A stretch of DNA of 64,000 bases, taken from the NCBI RefSeq assembly GCF_900128895.1, contig NZ_FSQW01000001.1, forward strand, positions 1,674,001-1,738,000, in the 5' to 3' direction. Within the stretch, counting starts at the first letter, position 1. Each line of letters starts with the position of its first letter. The notes under the pieces are model-generated. The model did no database searches. It was given only the letters and a program-made list of their open reading frames with translations, and was not told the origin of the DNA. Both the position numbers and the translations under genes were made by a program. Positions 1 through 8,789 of the stretch are shown here, one piece after another. This DNA comes from Parasphingorhabdus marina DSM 22363 (lineage in GTDB: Bacteria; Pseudomonadota; Alphaproteobacteria; Sphingomonadales; Sphingomonadaceae).

Positions 1-215
1 AAATCGCGCGCGTCGAATGGTACCGCGAAGGCCGCGTGCCGCTGCATACGCTGCGCGCCAATATCGACTATGCCGAGCATGAAGCGCTCACCGCTTACGG
101 CATTATCGGTATCAAGGTCTGGATTTTCAAAGGCGAGATCATGGGGCACGACCCGATGGCTCAGGACCGGCTGATGGTGGAAGCACAGACTTCCGGCGTC
201 CGTCCGTCGCGATAA
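1..215 (+). CDS. rpsC: 30S ribosomal protein S3, C-terminal part (5' end outside window)
   Basis: The frame is open from base 3 and ends at a TAA at 213-215. The 70 visible residues are the C-terminal domain of S3, which sits at the mRNA entry channel of the 30S subunit; they include the family stretch [15 protein letters not shown] followed by [13 protein letters not shown]. It is followed 30 bp downstream by rplP, the normal S10-operon order. The product ends shortly after the conserved domain, so there is no long C-terminal tail. The identification is secure although the start is not in the window. Confidence 0.97.
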   Translation, partial: IARVEWYREGRVPLHTLRANIDYAEHEALTAYGIIGIKVWIFKGEIMGHDPMAQDRLMVEAQTSGVRPSR

Positions 216-245
216 CTGCTAGATTTAGGGAATAGGTAGAGCATC

Positions 246-677
246 ATGCTGCAACCAAAGAAAACAAAGTTCCGCAAGGCTCACAAGGGCCGGATCAAGG
301 GCAAGGCGCCCGGCGGCACGACGCTGAACTTCGGTTCCTATGGCCTGAAAGCCCTGGAACCCGAGCGGATCACTGCACGCCAGATCGAGGCAGCCCGCCG
401 TGCGATCACGCGTCACATCAAGCGGCAGGGCCGTTTGTGGATCCGCGTGTTCCCGGATGTGCCGGTTTCGAAGAAGCCTGCAGAAGTCCGTCAGGGCAAG
501 GGCAAGGGCTCGGTTGAATACTGGGCTGCCAAGGTGAAACCGGGCCGGATCATGTTCGAACTGGACGGTGTTCCGGGACCGATCGCTGCCGTTGCTTTCG
601 AGCGCGCTGCGATGAAGCTTCCCATCAAGACGAAAGTTGTGGCGCGCCTTGGCGATACGTCACACCTGGAAGGATAA
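246..677 (+). CDS. rplP: 50S ribosomal protein L16
   Basis: This is a 143-residue L16, the usual length for alphaproteobacteria. L16 binds 23S rRNA near the A site and helps position the aminoacyl end of tRNA. The N-terminal [16 protein letters not shown] and the later [15 protein letters not shown] are family signatures. It lies between rpsC and rpmC with short spacers, as expected in the S10 operon. The ATG at 246 is preceded by a purine-rich AATAGGTAGAGC leader. Confidence 0.98.
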   Translation: MLQPKKTKFRKAHKGRIKGKAPGGTTLNFGSYGLKALEPERITARQIEAARRAITRHIKRQGRLWIRVFPDVPVSKKPAEVRQGKGKGSVEYWAAKVKPGRIMFELDGVPGPIAAVAFERAAMKLPIKTKVVARLGDTSHLEG

Positions 678-682
678 GGGTC

Positions 683-919
683 ATGGCCGACAAGAAAAAT
701 TCAAGCAGTGCCAAGATGGAAGACATGCGCACCAAGACCGACGATCAGCTCGAGACCGATCTCGGTGATCTGAAGAAAGAGGCATTCAACCTCCGTTTTC
801 AGGCTGCGACCAACCAGCTCGAAAAGCCGAGCCGGATGCGCGAAGTCCGCCGGACCATTGCACAGATCAAAACATTGCAGACCGAGCGCGCGAAAGCCGC
901 TGCTGCAGAAAAGGCGTAA
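683..919 (+). CDS. rpmC: 50S ribosomal protein L29
   Basis: This 78-residue L29 is a two-helix protein located around the exit of the peptide tunnel, where it contributes to the docking site for trigger factor and SRP. The helical core is seen in DLKKEAFNLRFQAATNQLEK and the family ends in REVRRTIAQIKT. It is about ten residues longer than the E. coli protein because of a charged N-terminal extension (MADKKNSSSAK). It starts 5 bp after rplP and ends 9 bp before rpsQ. Confidence 0.97.
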   Translation: MADKKNSSSAKMEDMRTKTDDQLETDLGDLKKEAFNLRFQAATNQLEKPSRMREVRRTIAQIKTLQTERAKAAAAEKA

Positions 920-928
920 GGAACCGAT

Positions 929-1240
929 ATGCCAAAACGTATTCTCACCGGCACGGTAGTGTCAGACAAGGGCGACAAGACCATTGTCGTCAACGTCGAG
1001 CGCAAGGTGAAGCACCCGCTCTACGGAAAGATCATGCGGCGGTCGAAAAAATACCATGCGCATGATGAAAATAACGAGATGAGCACCGGCGAGACCGTGC
1101 GCATTGAGGAAACGAAGCCGATTTCCAAGCTGAAGACCTGGAAGGTGCTGGAACGCGTTGGCGCTGCCGCCGCTCCTGCCACTCCAAAGGTTTCGGAAGT
1201 CACGGCCGAAGACGAAGGCGAAGTGAAAGCCGAGAGCTGA
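929..1240 (+). CDS. rpsQ: 30S ribosomal protein S17 with acidic C-terminal tail
   Basis: S17 is an OB-fold primary 16S rRNA-binding protein. The core (residues 1-80) begins [19 protein letters not shown] and contains [21 protein letters not shown]. The last 23 or so residues form an Ala/Glu-rich tail ([16 protein letters not shown]) that takes the protein to 103 residues, against about 84 in E. coli. The tail is probably disordered. The gene follows rpmC by 9 bp and is separated by 60 bp from rplN, one of the longer gaps in this operon. Confidence 0.97.
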   Translation: MPKRILTGTVVSDKGDKTIVVNVERKVKHPLYGKIMRRSKKYHAHDENNEMSTGETVRIEETKPISKLKTWKVLERVGAAAAPATPKVSEVTAEDEGEVKAES

Positions 1241-1300
1241 AGCAACGAAGTTTAACTGGGCCCGGGCAATCCGGAGCGGAATGAAGAAGGAATTGGATCC

Positions 1301-1669
1301 ATGATCCAGATGCAATCGAACCTGGAGGTCGCTGACAATAGCGGAGCCAAACGCGTGCAGTGCATCAAGGTGCTGGGCGGCTCAAAGCGTCGCTTTGCCG
1401 GCGTTGGCGACATTATTGTTGTGTCGATCAAGGAAGCGGCTCCTCGCGGCAAGGTGAAAAAGGGCGACGTGCACCGTGCGGTGATCGTGCGCACCAAGAA
1501 GGACATCCGCCGGAAAGACGGATCGGTCATTCGCTTTGACAGCAATGCTGCCGTTCTGGTCAACAATGCGCAGGAGCCGATCGGCACGCGTATCTTTGGC
1601 CCCGTGGTCCGCGAACTGCGTGCCAAAAAGCACATGAAAATCATCAGCCTGGCTCCGGAGGTACTCTGA
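1301..1669 (+). CDS. rplN: 50S ribosomal protein L14
   Basis: This 122-residue L14 has the standard length. It is a beta-barrel protein at the 50S-30S interface (bridges B5 and B8). The start [17 protein letters not shown] and the signature region [20 protein letters not shown] are visible. An AAGAAGGAA ribosome-binding site precedes the ATG. It opens the classical spc operon order rplN-rplX-rplE-rpsN, with rplX only 2 bp downstream. Confidence 0.98.
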   Translation: MIQMQSNLEVADNSGAKRVQCIKVLGGSKRRFAGVGDIIVVSIKEAAPRGKVKKGDVHRAVIVRTKKDIRRKDGSVIRFDSNAAVLVNNAQEPIGTRIFGPVVRELRAKKHMKIISLAPEVL

Positions 1670-1671
1670 AC

Positions 1672-1995
1672 ATGGCCAATGCAAAGATCAAAAAGGGTGA
1701 CACGGTTGTCGTTCTGTCCGGCAAGGACAAGGGCAAATCCGGTGAAGTGACCAAGGTCATGCCGAAAGACAGCAAGGTGCTGGTTTCCGGCGTGAATGTC
1801 GCGATCCGTCACCGCAAGCCGACCCAGGCCAACCCGCAGGGCGGTCTGGAACGCAGCGAAGCGCCGATGCACATCAGCAAGGTGGCACTTGCCGATCCGA
1901 AAGACGGCAAGCCGACCCGGGTGCGTTTCGAAAAGACCAAAGACGGAAAAATGCAGCGCGTAGCTGTCAAGTCCGGGGAGAAAGTCGATGGCTGA
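1672..1995 (+). CDS. rplX: 50S ribosomal protein L24
   Basis: L24 is an assembly-initiator protein that binds the 5' region of 23S rRNA. This 107-residue copy starts with the KOW motif ([20 protein letters not shown]) and carries the [11 protein letters not shown] segment. The upstream GGAGG lies within the end of rplN, so translation is likely coupled. Its last 8 bases overlap the beginning of rplE. Confidence 0.98.
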   Translation: MANAKIKKGDTVVVLSGKDKGKSGEVTKVMPKDSKVLVSGVNVAIRHRKPTQANPQGGLERSEAPMHISKVALADPKDGKPTRVRFEKTKDGKMQRVAVKSGEKVDG

Positions 1996-2563
1996 CAAAT
2001 ATGTAGCTCGCATGCGCAAGAAATATGACGAGGAAGTCGTCAAGGCGCTGCAGGAAAAATTCAACTATTCCAATCCCATGGAAGTTCCGAAGATCACCAA
2101 GATCACGATCAACATGGGTGTTGGCGAAGGCAGTCAGGACAAGAAGAAAGTCGCGACCGCAGCCGCTGAAATGGAATTGATTGCCGGTCAGAAGCCGGTC
2201 ATCACCAAGGCGAAAAACTCGATCGCGACGTTCAAGCTGCGTGAAGGCATGCCGATTGGCTGCAAGGTCACGCTGCGCCGCGAGCGGATGTACGAGTTTC
2301 TTGACCGTCTGGTGACCGTGGCGATGCCGCGGATCCGGGACTTTCGTGGTCTGAACCCGAAAAGCTTCGACGGACGTGGCAACTTTGCCATGGGCCTGAA
2401 AGAGCAGATTATTTTTCCGGAAATTGCCTATGACGACATCGACGTCGTCCGCGGCATGGACATCATTGTGACGACGAGTGCCAATACAGATGACGAAGCC
2501 CGTGAGCTTCTGAAACTGTTCGGTTTCCCGTTCCCGCAGGAAGAAGAGCAAGAAGCAGCGTAA
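1988..2563 (+). CDS. rplE: 50S ribosomal protein L5
   Basis: L5 binds 5S rRNA and forms part of the central protuberance. The 191-residue product has the family pattern: [17 protein letters not shown] near residue 30, then [21 protein letters not shown], and [20 protein letters not shown]. The ATG overlaps the rplX stop by 8 bp and its GGGGAG site lies inside rplX, which indicates translational coupling. It is about 12 residues longer than E. coli L5, with the excess at the two ends. Confidence 0.98.
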   Translation: MADKYVARMRKKYDEEVVKALQEKFNYSNPMEVPKITKITINMGVGEGSQDKKKVATAAAEMELIAGQKPVITKAKNSIATFKLREGMPIGCKVTLRRERMYEFLDRLVTVAMPRIRDFRGLNPKSFDGRGNFAMGLKEQIIFPEIAYDDIDVVRGMDIIVTTSANTDDEARELLKLFGFPFPQEEEQEAA

Positions 2564-2628
2564 TTTCTGCGCAACCAATTTACCCGTTCCCGGTCGGGAA
2601 CACGCAAGAAAGGAAGAGAACTTAAGTC

Positions 2629-2934
2629 ATGGCGAAACTGAGTTCCATTAACAAAAACGAACGACGCAAGAAGCTGGTCAAGAAATATGCCGGCAAATAT
2701 GCGAAGTTGAAGGCGATGGCCAATGACGAGTCTCTCGACGAGACCGAACGTCTGATGGCGCGTCTGAAAATGGCGGAAATCCCGCGCAACGGTAATCCTA
2801 CCCGCGTGCGCAACCGCTGCGAAACCACAGGACGTCCGCGCGGTTATTATCGCAAGTTCCGTCTCTGCCGTATCGAGCTGCGTGACATGGCCAACAAGGG
2901 CCTGATCCCCGGCGTAACGAAATCCAGCTGGTAA
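2629..2934 (+). CDS. rpsN: 30S ribosomal protein S14
   Basis: This 101-residue S14 is the long, zinc-free type: the C-terminal part reads [18 protein letters not shown] and lacks the CxxC pairs of the short type. S14 binds the 3' major domain of 16S rRNA in the head of the 30S subunit. The gene is preceded by a 65-bp spacer with a clear GGAAGAG site, and rpsH follows after 12 bp. Confidence 0.97.
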   Translation: MAKLSSINKNERRKKLVKKYAGKYAKLKAMANDESLDETERLMARLKMAEIPRNGNPTRVRNRCETTGRPRGYYRKFRLCRIELRDMANKGLIPGVTKSSW

Positions 2935-2946
2935 AGGGAAGATAAC

Positions 2947-3342
2947 ATGGCTTTTACCGATCCCTTGGGTGACATGCTCACCCGCATCCGCAACGGACAG
3001 CAGGCTCGCAAGGACAGCGTGGTTTCTCCCGCGTCCAAGCTGCGTGGTGCTGTTCTCGAAGTTCTCCAGCGCGAAGGCTATATTCGCGGCTACAGCGAAG
3101 AAGAGGTGAACAAGCACCCTGGTCTGCGCATTGAACTGAAATATTTTGAAGGCGAGCCGGCGATCCGCCACGTGGCCCGTGTTTCAAAGCCTGGTCGTCG
3201 TATCTACAGCGGATCTTCCGATCTGCCGACCGTACGCAATGGCCTTGGCATCACAATCGTATCCACGCCAAAAGGCGTTCTGTCCGACGCGGAAGCGCGG
3301 CAGCAGAATGTCGGCGGCGAAGTACTGGCCGAGGTATTCTAA
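2947..3342 (+). CDS. rpsH: 30S ribosomal protein S8
   Basis: S8 binds the central domain of 16S rRNA; in gammaproteobacteria it is also the translational repressor of the spc operon. Whether that feedback applies here cannot be read from the sequence. The 131-residue protein starts [18 protein letters not shown] and ends with the signature [19 protein letters not shown]. Only 2 bp separate its stop from rplF. Confidence 0.98.
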   Translation: MAFTDPLGDMLTRIRNGQQARKDSVVSPASKLRGAVLEVLQREGYIRGYSEEEVNKHPGLRIELKYFEGEPAIRHVARVSKPGRRIYSGSSDLPTVRNGLGITIVSTPKGVLSDAEARQQNVGGEVLAEVF

Positions 3343-3344
3343 TC

Positions 3345-3878
3345 ATGTCCCGTATCGGAAAAAAAGCAGTAGCCATTCCTGACGGCGTTATCGCCAGCAT
3401 GGAAGACGGGCTGGTCAAGGTCAAAGGACCCAAGGGCGAACTCTCCACTCCGATGGTGGACGACCTGTCCTATGAACTGGGCGACGGCGGCCTGATGGTC
3501 ACGCCGGCGAACAAGTCGAAACGCGCACGCGCCTTCTGGGGCATGCAGCGGACCCTGGTCCAGAACCTGGTTGAGGGTGTTACCGAAGGCTTTTCCAAGA
3601 CTCTCGAAATCAGCGGTGTTGGTTATCGTGCCGCGGTAAAGGGCAAGGTCCTGAACCTGCAACTCGGTTTCAGCCATGATGTCGATTTTGACATTCCGGA
3701 AGGCATCACCATCAAGACCCCTGATCAGACCACGGTCGAAATCAGCGGGATCGACAAGCAGCAGGTTGGCCAGGTTGCCGCGGAAATCCGGCGCTGGCGC
3801 AAACCCGAGCCTTACAAGGGCAAAGGCATCAAATATCGCGGAGAATATATTTTCCGCAAAGAAGGGAAGAAGAAATAA
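3345..3878 (+). CDS. rplF: 50S ribosomal protein L6
   Basis: L6 consists of two copies of the same alpha/beta fold and binds near the sarcin-ricin loop at the factor-binding site. The 177 residues match the family length. [15 protein letters not shown] opens the first domain, and the C-terminal signature is [16 protein letters not shown]. The ATG lies 2 bp after the rpsH stop and rplR follows after 3 bp. Confidence 0.98.
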   Translation: MSRIGKKAVAIPDGVIASMEDGLVKVKGPKGELSTPMVDDLSYELGDGGLMVTPANKSKRARAFWGMQRTLVQNLVEGVTEGFSKTLEISGVGYRAAVKGKVLNLQLGFSHDVDFDIPEGITIKTPDQTTVEISGIDKQQVGQVAAEIRRWRKPEPYKGKGIKYRGEYIFRKEGKKK

Positions 3879-3881
3879 GCC

Positions 3882-4235
3882 ATGGCGAATATTTCTCAAT
3901 TCAAACGGCGCCAGCAACGCGTTCGCAGCAAATTGCGGAAGCGCGGGCTCACAAAGCCTCGTTTGTCCGTTCATCGTACAAGTCGGCACATGTATGCGCA
4001 GATTATTGACGATGCAGCCGGAACAACCGTGGCCGCAGCGTCGACACTCGACAAGTCCTCCAAGGTCAAGACCGGTGCAGACAGCGCCGCGGCGGCTGAT
4101 GTCGGCAAGCGGGTTGCGGAAGCAGCCAAGAAAGCTGGCGTAAAGGAAGTAATTTTTGACCGTGGCGGTTTCCTGTTTCACGGACGTGTGAAGGCTCTGG
4201 CCGACGCAGCACGTGAAGGCGGATTGGAGTTTTAA
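3882..4235 (+). CDS. rplR: 50S ribosomal protein L18
   Basis: L18 helps load 5S rRNA onto the large subunit together with L5. The 117-residue product has the basic N-terminus ([14 protein letters not shown]), the [18 protein letters not shown] strand pair and the terminal [23 protein letters not shown]. Its TAA at 4233-4235 is separated by one base from the rpsE start. Confidence 0.98.
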   Translation: MANISQFKRRQQRVRSKLRKRGLTKPRLSVHRTSRHMYAQIIDDAAGTTVAAASTLDKSSKVKTGADSAAAADVGKRVAEAAKKAGVKEVIFDRGGFLFHGRVKALADAAREGGLEF

Positions 4236-4236
4236 G

Positions 4237-4968
4237 ATGGCTGACGAAAACAAACCAGCAGAAGGCGCGGAAGCAACCGCTGCACCGGCAGAAGCCGCAC
4301 CGGCAACGGATGCTGCTGCAAAGCAGGATCGCCCGAACGAGCGCCAGGGTCGCGGTGGAAACCGTGGCGGACGTGGTGGTCGTGACGGTGGACGCGGTCG
4401 TGGCCGTGGTCGCGGGCGCGATCAGGACCAGGGCGAAGAGCTGATTGAAAAGCTGGTGCACATCAACCGTGTCTCCAAGACCGTAAAGGGCGGCAAGCGC
4501 TTCGGTTTTGCAGCTCTGGTTGTGGTTGGCGACGGCAAGGGCCGTGCGGGCTTCGGCAAGGGCAAGGCCCGCGAGGTTCCGGAAGCCATTACCAAGGCAA
4601 CTGCGGCGGCGAAGAAGAAAATGGTACGTGTGCCTCTGCGTGAAGGCCGGACGCTGCATCATGATGGCAAAGGCCATTTCGGTGCGGGCAAGGTTACCGT
4701 GCGTTCGGCACCTCCGGGTACCGGTATCATTGCCGGTGGTCCGATGCGTGCCGTGTTCGAAAGTCTTGGCGTATCCGACGTGGTGACCAAGTCCAACGGC
4801 ACGTCCAACCCCTATAACATGATCCGGGCGACCTTTGCGGCGCTTGGTGACCAGAGCAGCCCGAAAGCGGTTTCTCAGCGTCGCGGCAAGAAAGTTGCCG
4901 ACCTGCTGGGCCGCGGGGGTGCTTCGGAAGCGGAAGCCCAGGCTGACGCTGCTGCCGTAACGGAGTAA
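4237..4968 (+). CDS. rpsE: 30S ribosomal protein S5 with a long RGG-rich N-terminal extension
   Basis: S5 sits at the mRNA entrance and affects decoding fidelity. The ATG at 4237, one base after the rplR stop, is preferred over an in-frame GTG at 4213 inside rplR because the ribosome-binding sequence GGATTGGAG precedes it properly. The product is 243 residues. The S5 double-stranded-RNA-binding fold begins only around residue 66 ([15 protein letters not shown]). Before it lies a low-complexity region: Ala/Glu-rich to about residue 30, then an RGG/RG tract at 38-61. The rest ([19 protein letters not shown], then [13 protein letters not shown]) is canonical. Confidence 0.97.
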   Translation: MADENKPAEGAEATAAPAEAAPATDAAAKQDRPNERQGRGGNRGGRGGRDGGRGRGRGRGRDQDQGEELIEKLVHINRVSKTVKGGKRFGFAALVVVGDGKGRAGFGKGKAREVPEAITKATAAAKKKMVRVPLREGRTLHHDGKGHFGAGKVTVRSAPPGTGIIAGGPMRAVFESLGVSDVVTKSNGTSNPYNMIRATFAALGDQSSPKAVSQRRGKKVADLLGRGGASEAEAQADAAAVTE

Positions 4969-4974
4969 TTCATC

Positions 4975-5154
4975 ATGGCGAAAATCAAAGTCAAGCAGAT
5001 CGGTTCACCGATCCGTCGCCCGGAAGGCCAGCGCAAGACGCTGATCGGACTGGGCCTGAACAAGATGCACCGGGTTTCCGAACTGGAAGACACGCCGGAA
5101 GTTCGCGGCATGATCCGCAAGGTGCATCACCTGGTAGAGGTTGTTGAAGGGTAA
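4975..5154 (+). CDS. rpmD: 50S ribosomal protein L30
   Basis: This short gene encodes 59 residues starting [20 protein letters not shown] and containing the signature [18 protein letters not shown]30 is a small ferredoxin-like protein of the large subunit. It sits between rpsE (6 bp upstream) and rplO, its standard position in the spc operon. Confidence 0.96.
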   Translation: MAKIKVKQIGSPIRRPEGQRKTLIGLGLNKMHRVSELEDTPEVRGMIRKVHHLVEVVEG

Positions 5155-5199
5155 TATCCCCCACAACCGTGCGAATTAAAGCGAAAGCGAGTGCAAAAC

Positions 5200-5754
5200 A
5201 TGAAACTGAACGAAATCAAAGACAATGACGGCGCGCGCAAGCTGCGCACCCGTATCGGCCGCGGCATAGGCTCCGGCAAAGGCAAGACCGGCGGACGTGG
5301 CATGAAAGGCCAGAAGTCCCGCTCCGGTGTCTCGATTAACGGCTTTGAAGGCGGCCAGATGCCGCTCCACATGCGTCTGCCGAAACGCGGGTTCAACAAC
5401 CCGTTTGGCAAGGACCATGCGGTGGTGAACCTGGGCATGATCCAGAAATTTATTGACGAGAAGAAGCTGGCCAACAAGGGCACGCTGGATCACGCGGCTT
5501 TGCAGGCTGCCGGCCTGGCCCGCGGTGGCAAGGATGGCGTCCGTTTGCTCGCCAAAGGCGAACTCAAGGCCAAGATCACGATTGCGGTTGCCGGTGCTTC
5601 CAAGGCTGCTGTTGAAGCGGTTGAGAAAGCTGGCGGCAAGGTCGAGATCCTGAAAGCGGATGTCGAATATCGCGCGAAGGGCGAAAAGAAGAAGACCCCT
5701 TCGAAGCCGGCCAAAGAGAAAAAGGCCGCAAATCGGGCCAAAAAGAAAGCCTGA
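5200..5754 (+). CDS. rplO: 50S ribosomal protein L15 with Lys-rich C-terminal tail
   Basis: L15 binds 23S rRNA late in assembly. The ATG at 5200 gives the family N-terminus [14 protein letters not shown]; a GTG three codons upstream (5191) is possible but less likely. The product is 184 residues, roughly 40 more than E. coli L15. The excess is a Lys/Ala-rich tail ([19 protein letters not shown]). The glycine-rich N-terminal part [18 protein letters not shown] is typical. A strong intrinsic terminator follows 10 bp after the stop. Confidence 0.97.
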   Translation: MKLNEIKDNDGARKLRTRIGRGIGSGKGKTGGRGMKGQKSRSGVSINGFEGGQMPLHMRLPKRGFNNPFGKDHAVVNLGMIQKFIDEKKLANKGTLDHAALQAAGLARGGKDGVRLLAKGELKAKITIAVAGASKAAVEAVEKAGGKVEILKADVEYRAKGEKKKTPSKPAKEKKAANRAKKKA

Positions 5755-5764
5755 TCAAGTTAAT

Positions 5765-5809
5765 AGCGGCTCCGGCAGACATTCCCGTCTTCCGGAGCCG
5801 CTCTTTTTC
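5765..5809 (+). terminator. Intrinsic terminator between rplO and secY
   Basis: A perfect 11-bp inverted repeat (AGCGGCTCCGG at 5765-5775, CCGGAGCCGCT at 5792-5802) with a 16-nt loop is followed by CTTTTTC. This is a textbook Rho-independent terminator placed inside the usual spc operon, so secY and adk probably have their own promoter or depend on read-through. Confidence 0.85.
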
Positions 5810-5931
5810 GCCTGTGTCGCGACGGGTTGAAGTCCAAGAGCCTTGTTTTTGAGACCGCAACATCCGATATGGGTTCGATGCATTGAATTGGGACCTGTTT
5901 CCCATGAACAGCGGGGCAAGGAATAACTAGC

Positions 5932-7305
5932 ATGGCATCAAAAGCCGATCAGGTTGCAGCAAATTTGAGCCTGGCCAAGTTCGGAGAAGCCACCGAACTG
6001 CGCAAGCGAATCTGGTTCACGCTCGGAGCTCTGGTAATTTTCCGGCTGCTCAGCTTTGTCCCGCTTCCCGGTGTCGACCCGGTCGTTCTGGCAGATTTGT
6101 ATGACCAGACCCGTGGCGGCGTTCTCGATATCTTCAACACCTTTTCCGGCGGTTCGCTGGAACGGATGAGCCTCATTGCGCTGGGAGTGATGCCCTATAT
6201 CACGGCGTCGATTGTGGTGCAGCTCGCCGCAGCCCTGTCGCCGCAACTCGCTGCGATCAAGAAAGAAGGCGAGGCCGGACGCAAGAAACTCAACCAGTAT
6301 ACCCGCTATGGTACGGTCGGTCTGACCGCCATTCAGGGCTATTTTATCGCCGTTGGCCTGGAGAGCTTCGCCTCTCAATCGGGACTGCAGGCGGTGGTCA
6401 ATCCTGGTCCGATGTTCCGTGTTGGCGCGGTGATCAGCCTTGTTGGCGGTACGCTGTTCCTGATGTGGCTGGGTGAACAGATTACCAGCCGCGGGATCGG
6501 TAACGGTATTTCGCTGATCATCATGGCCGGCATTGTCGCCCAGATGCCGCGTTTCGTGGGCAACCTGCTCGAAGGCAGCCGAACCGGTTCCTACGGCCCG
6601 CTGCTGATCGTTGGCCTGCTCGCCATGGTTATCGGCCTGATCCTGTTCATCAGCTTCATGGAGCGCGCGCAAAGACGGGTGCTCATACAATATCCCAAAC
6701 GCGCGACACAAAATGGCGTGATGCAGGCGGACCGCAGCCATCTGCCGCTGAAGGTCAACACCGCCGGTGTGATCCCGCCGATCTTCGCGTCCTCGCTGCT
6801 GCTGATGCCGCTGACCGTCAGTCAGTTTGCCGGAAACACGACGGCCGGTGAATCGGCATGGGGCGACTTCATCATTGCGCTCAACCAGTATCTGGCGCAC
6901 GGGCAACCGCTCTATATGGGGCTCTACGCTGCCGGCATCATCTTCTTCTGTTTCTTCTACACGGCGGTGGTTTTTAACCCGGAAGAAACCGCTGAAAACC
7001 TGAAGAAGAATGGCGGCTTCATTCCCGGTATCCGTCCCGGCAAGAATACCGCGGATTATCTCGATTATGTGCTGACCCGGATCACCGTGGTCGGGGCAGC
7101 CTATCTCGCCTTTGTCTGTGTTCTGCCGGAATATGTCATGGCGCAGACCAACCTGCCGCTGTTCTTCCTCGGAGGCACCAGCCTGCTGATTGTGGTGAAC
7201 GTGACGGTAGATACCGTGACCCAGATCCAGAGCCACTTGCTGGCCCTGCAATATGGGGACTTGCTGAAAAAAGCGAAGCTCAAGGGTGGCCGGCGGCGGC
7301 GCTAG
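5932..7305 (+). CDS. secY: Preprotein translocase subunit SecY
   Basis: SecY forms the protein-conducting channel of the inner membrane together with SecE and SecG. The 457-residue product has the ten hydrophobic segments of the family. The first signature is visible near residue 85 (GVMPYITASIVVQL), and the cytoplasmic loops contain KKEGEAGRKKLNQYTRYGT and MQADRSHLPLKVNTAGVIPP. The C-terminal tail ends GGRRRR. It is separated from rplO by a terminator and a 120-bp leader, and is followed after 39 bp by adk. Confidence 0.98.
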   Translation: MASKADQVAANLSLAKFGEATELRKRIWFTLGALVIFRLLSFVPLPGVDPVVLADLYDQTRGGVLDIFNTFSGGSLERMSLIALGVMPYITASIVVQLAAALSPQLAAIKKEGEAGRKKLNQYTRYGTVGLTAIQGYFIAVGLESFASQSGLQAVVNPGPMFRVGAVISLVGGTLFLMWLGEQITSRGIGNGISLIIMAGIVAQMPRFVGNLLEGSRTGSYGPLLIVGLLAMVIGLILFISFMERAQRRVLIQYPKRATQNGVMQADRSHLPLKVNTAGVIPPIFASSLLLMPLTVSQFAGNTTAGESAWGDFIIALNQYLAHGQPLYMGLYAAGIIFFCFFYTAVVFNPEETAENLKKNGGFIPGIRPGKNTADYLDYVLTRITVVGAAYLAFVCVLPEYVMAQTNLPLFFLGGTSLLIVVNVTVDTVTQIQSHLLALQYGDLLKKAKLKGGRRRR

Positions 7306-7344
7306 GACCCGAATCAGACAAAATTGCATAAAAGGGGCACAGCC

Positions 7345-7995
7345 ATGGACATCATCTTGTTGGGACCACCAGGCGCGGGCAAAGGCACACAGGCCAGCCG
7401 TCTGGAAGACGAACACGGGATGATCCAGCTGTCGACCGGTGACATGCTGCGTGCAGCGGTCAAGGCCGGCACCGAGGTCGGGCTCAAGGCCAAAGCACTT
7501 ATGGACGCCGGGGAACTGGTTCCCGACGAAGTGGTATCCGGCATTATCGGCGACAAGCTGGACGAGCTAGGTCCGGATCAGGGTGTCATTTTCGACGGCT
7601 ATCCACGTACCGCCGCCCAAGCAGAATCGCTCGACGAGATCCTTTCGGCCCGGGGCCGCAAGCTGTTCCGCGTGATTGAACTCGAGGTCGACGAAGACGC
7701 GCTGGTCACCCGGATTACCGGACGCTTCACCTGCGGCAATTGCGGTGAGGGCTATCACGATACCTTCAAGTTGCCAGCCAAGGAAGGCGTCTGCGACGTC
7801 TGCGGCTCCAGCGAGTTCAAGCGCCGCCCGGATGATACCGAAGAAACCGTGCGCACGCGGATGCAGGAATATCGCGCCAAGACGGCGCCGATCCTGCCGA
7901 TCTACGAAGCACGTGATCTGGTCAGCAAGGTCGACGGCATGGGCAGCATGCAAGCGGTGAGCGACGCGATTGAAGCGGTCCTGTCGCTGGATTAG
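7345..7995 (+). CDS. adk: Adenylate kinase, zinc-lid type
   Basis: Adenylate kinase converts ATP + AMP to 2 ADP in the cytoplasm. The start at 7345 (MDIILLGPPGAGKGTQ) is preceded by AGGGG at the proper distance; an in-frame TTG at 7324 is unlikely. The P-loop is at residues 7-14. The long lid contains two CxxC pairs (CGNCGEGYHD and CDVCGS), so it should bind a structural zinc, unlike E. coli Adk. The length is 216 residues. In related genomes rpsM usually follows directly; here it is 5.7 kb away. Confidence 0.98.
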   Translation: MDIILLGPPGAGKGTQASRLEDEHGMIQLSTGDMLRAAVKAGTEVGLKAKALMDAGELVPDEVVSGIIGDKLDELGPDQGVIFDGYPRTAAQAESLDEILSARGRKLFRVIELEVDEDALVTRITGRFTCGNCGEGYHDTFKLPAKEGVCDVCGSSEFKRRPDDTEETVRTRMQEYRAKTAPILPIYEARDLVSKVDGMGSMQAVSDAIEAVLSLD

Positions 7996-8055
7996 ATTGA
8001 CGCTGCCCCGCGCAGTCCGTTAGGAATCCCCCAAGTCAAACGAGGGGGAACAGTC

Positions 8056-8655
8056 TTGAACAAATCCGCACTGCTGATCGGCTTGGCACTTGTTGCATCA
8101 CCTGCCACCGCAGAAGTCACCAATAGCGCCGAGAACGGATTTACCGTTCGTCACCAGACCCAGATCGCGGGATCGCCGGAAGATGTCTGGAAGGCCCTGA
8201 TTGCCCCGTCCAAATACTGGAACGGCGACCATAGCTGGACCGGCAATGCGGAAAATTTCTACCTCGTGCCGCAGGCCGGTGGCTGTTTCTGTGAACTGAT
8301 CAGCACCACGGACGAAGACAATATCAAGACCTCTGATGGCAGCGTGCAGCATATGCGCGTTATTTTCGCACACAAGAATCGGATGCTGCGGATGTCCGGT
8401 GCGCTGGGTCCGCTGCAGGGCGAGGCGGTGACCGGCACGCTGACCGTGCAAATGAAGCCCGAAGGTGACCAGACCGCGGTCCGTTTCACCTATAAAGTCG
8501 GCGGATATATGGAGTTTCCGGTCGACCAGATTGGTCCGGCTGTGGACGGCGTGATTGGCGAGCAGCTGACCCGTCTCGCAGCGCTGTTCGCACCAGATCC
8601 GGAGCCGGAAGGTGAAGCGTCAGAGGATGCGGAACCCGTCGAAGAAGAGAGCTGA
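8056..8655 (+). CDS. Secreted SRPBCC (START-like) family protein
   Basis: This 199-residue protein begins with a TTG codon placed after GAGGGGGAAC. An N-terminal signal peptide (about residues 1-19, cleavage after ATA) suggests export. The mature part fits the SRPBCC helix-grip fold: the early strand-helix QIAGSPEDVWKALIAPSKYW is characteristic, and the last helix reads VIGEQLTRLAALF. The C-terminus is a run of acidic residues. The ligand is unknown. It sits between adk and gdhA on the same strand with no obvious functional link to either. Confidence 0.75.
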   Translation: MNKSALLIGLALVASPATAEVTNSAENGFTVRHQTQIAGSPEDVWKALIAPSKYWNGDHSWTGNAENFYLVPQAGGCFCELISTTDEDNIKTSDGSVQHMRVIFAHKNRMLRMSGALGPLQGEAVTGTLTVQMKPEGDQTAVRFTYKVGGYMEFPVDQIGPAVDGVIGEQLTRLAALFAPDPEPEGEASEDAEPVEEES

Positions 8656-8789
8656 ACCGGCTGGAATTTCAAGGCTTTACCATTCGAGTAAAATGGCCTT
8701 ATGATGCAAAATCAAATGATCGTGATTCGAGGGAAATCGCGATTAACAATCGGGCGCAGAATTAGTCACTAACCAAGGGGAGTGAGACA

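Noticed and set aside
5938-7416. 492-codon minus-strand frame opposite secY
   Set aside because: Complement of the secY reading frame; long antisense frames are common in GC-rich codon usage.
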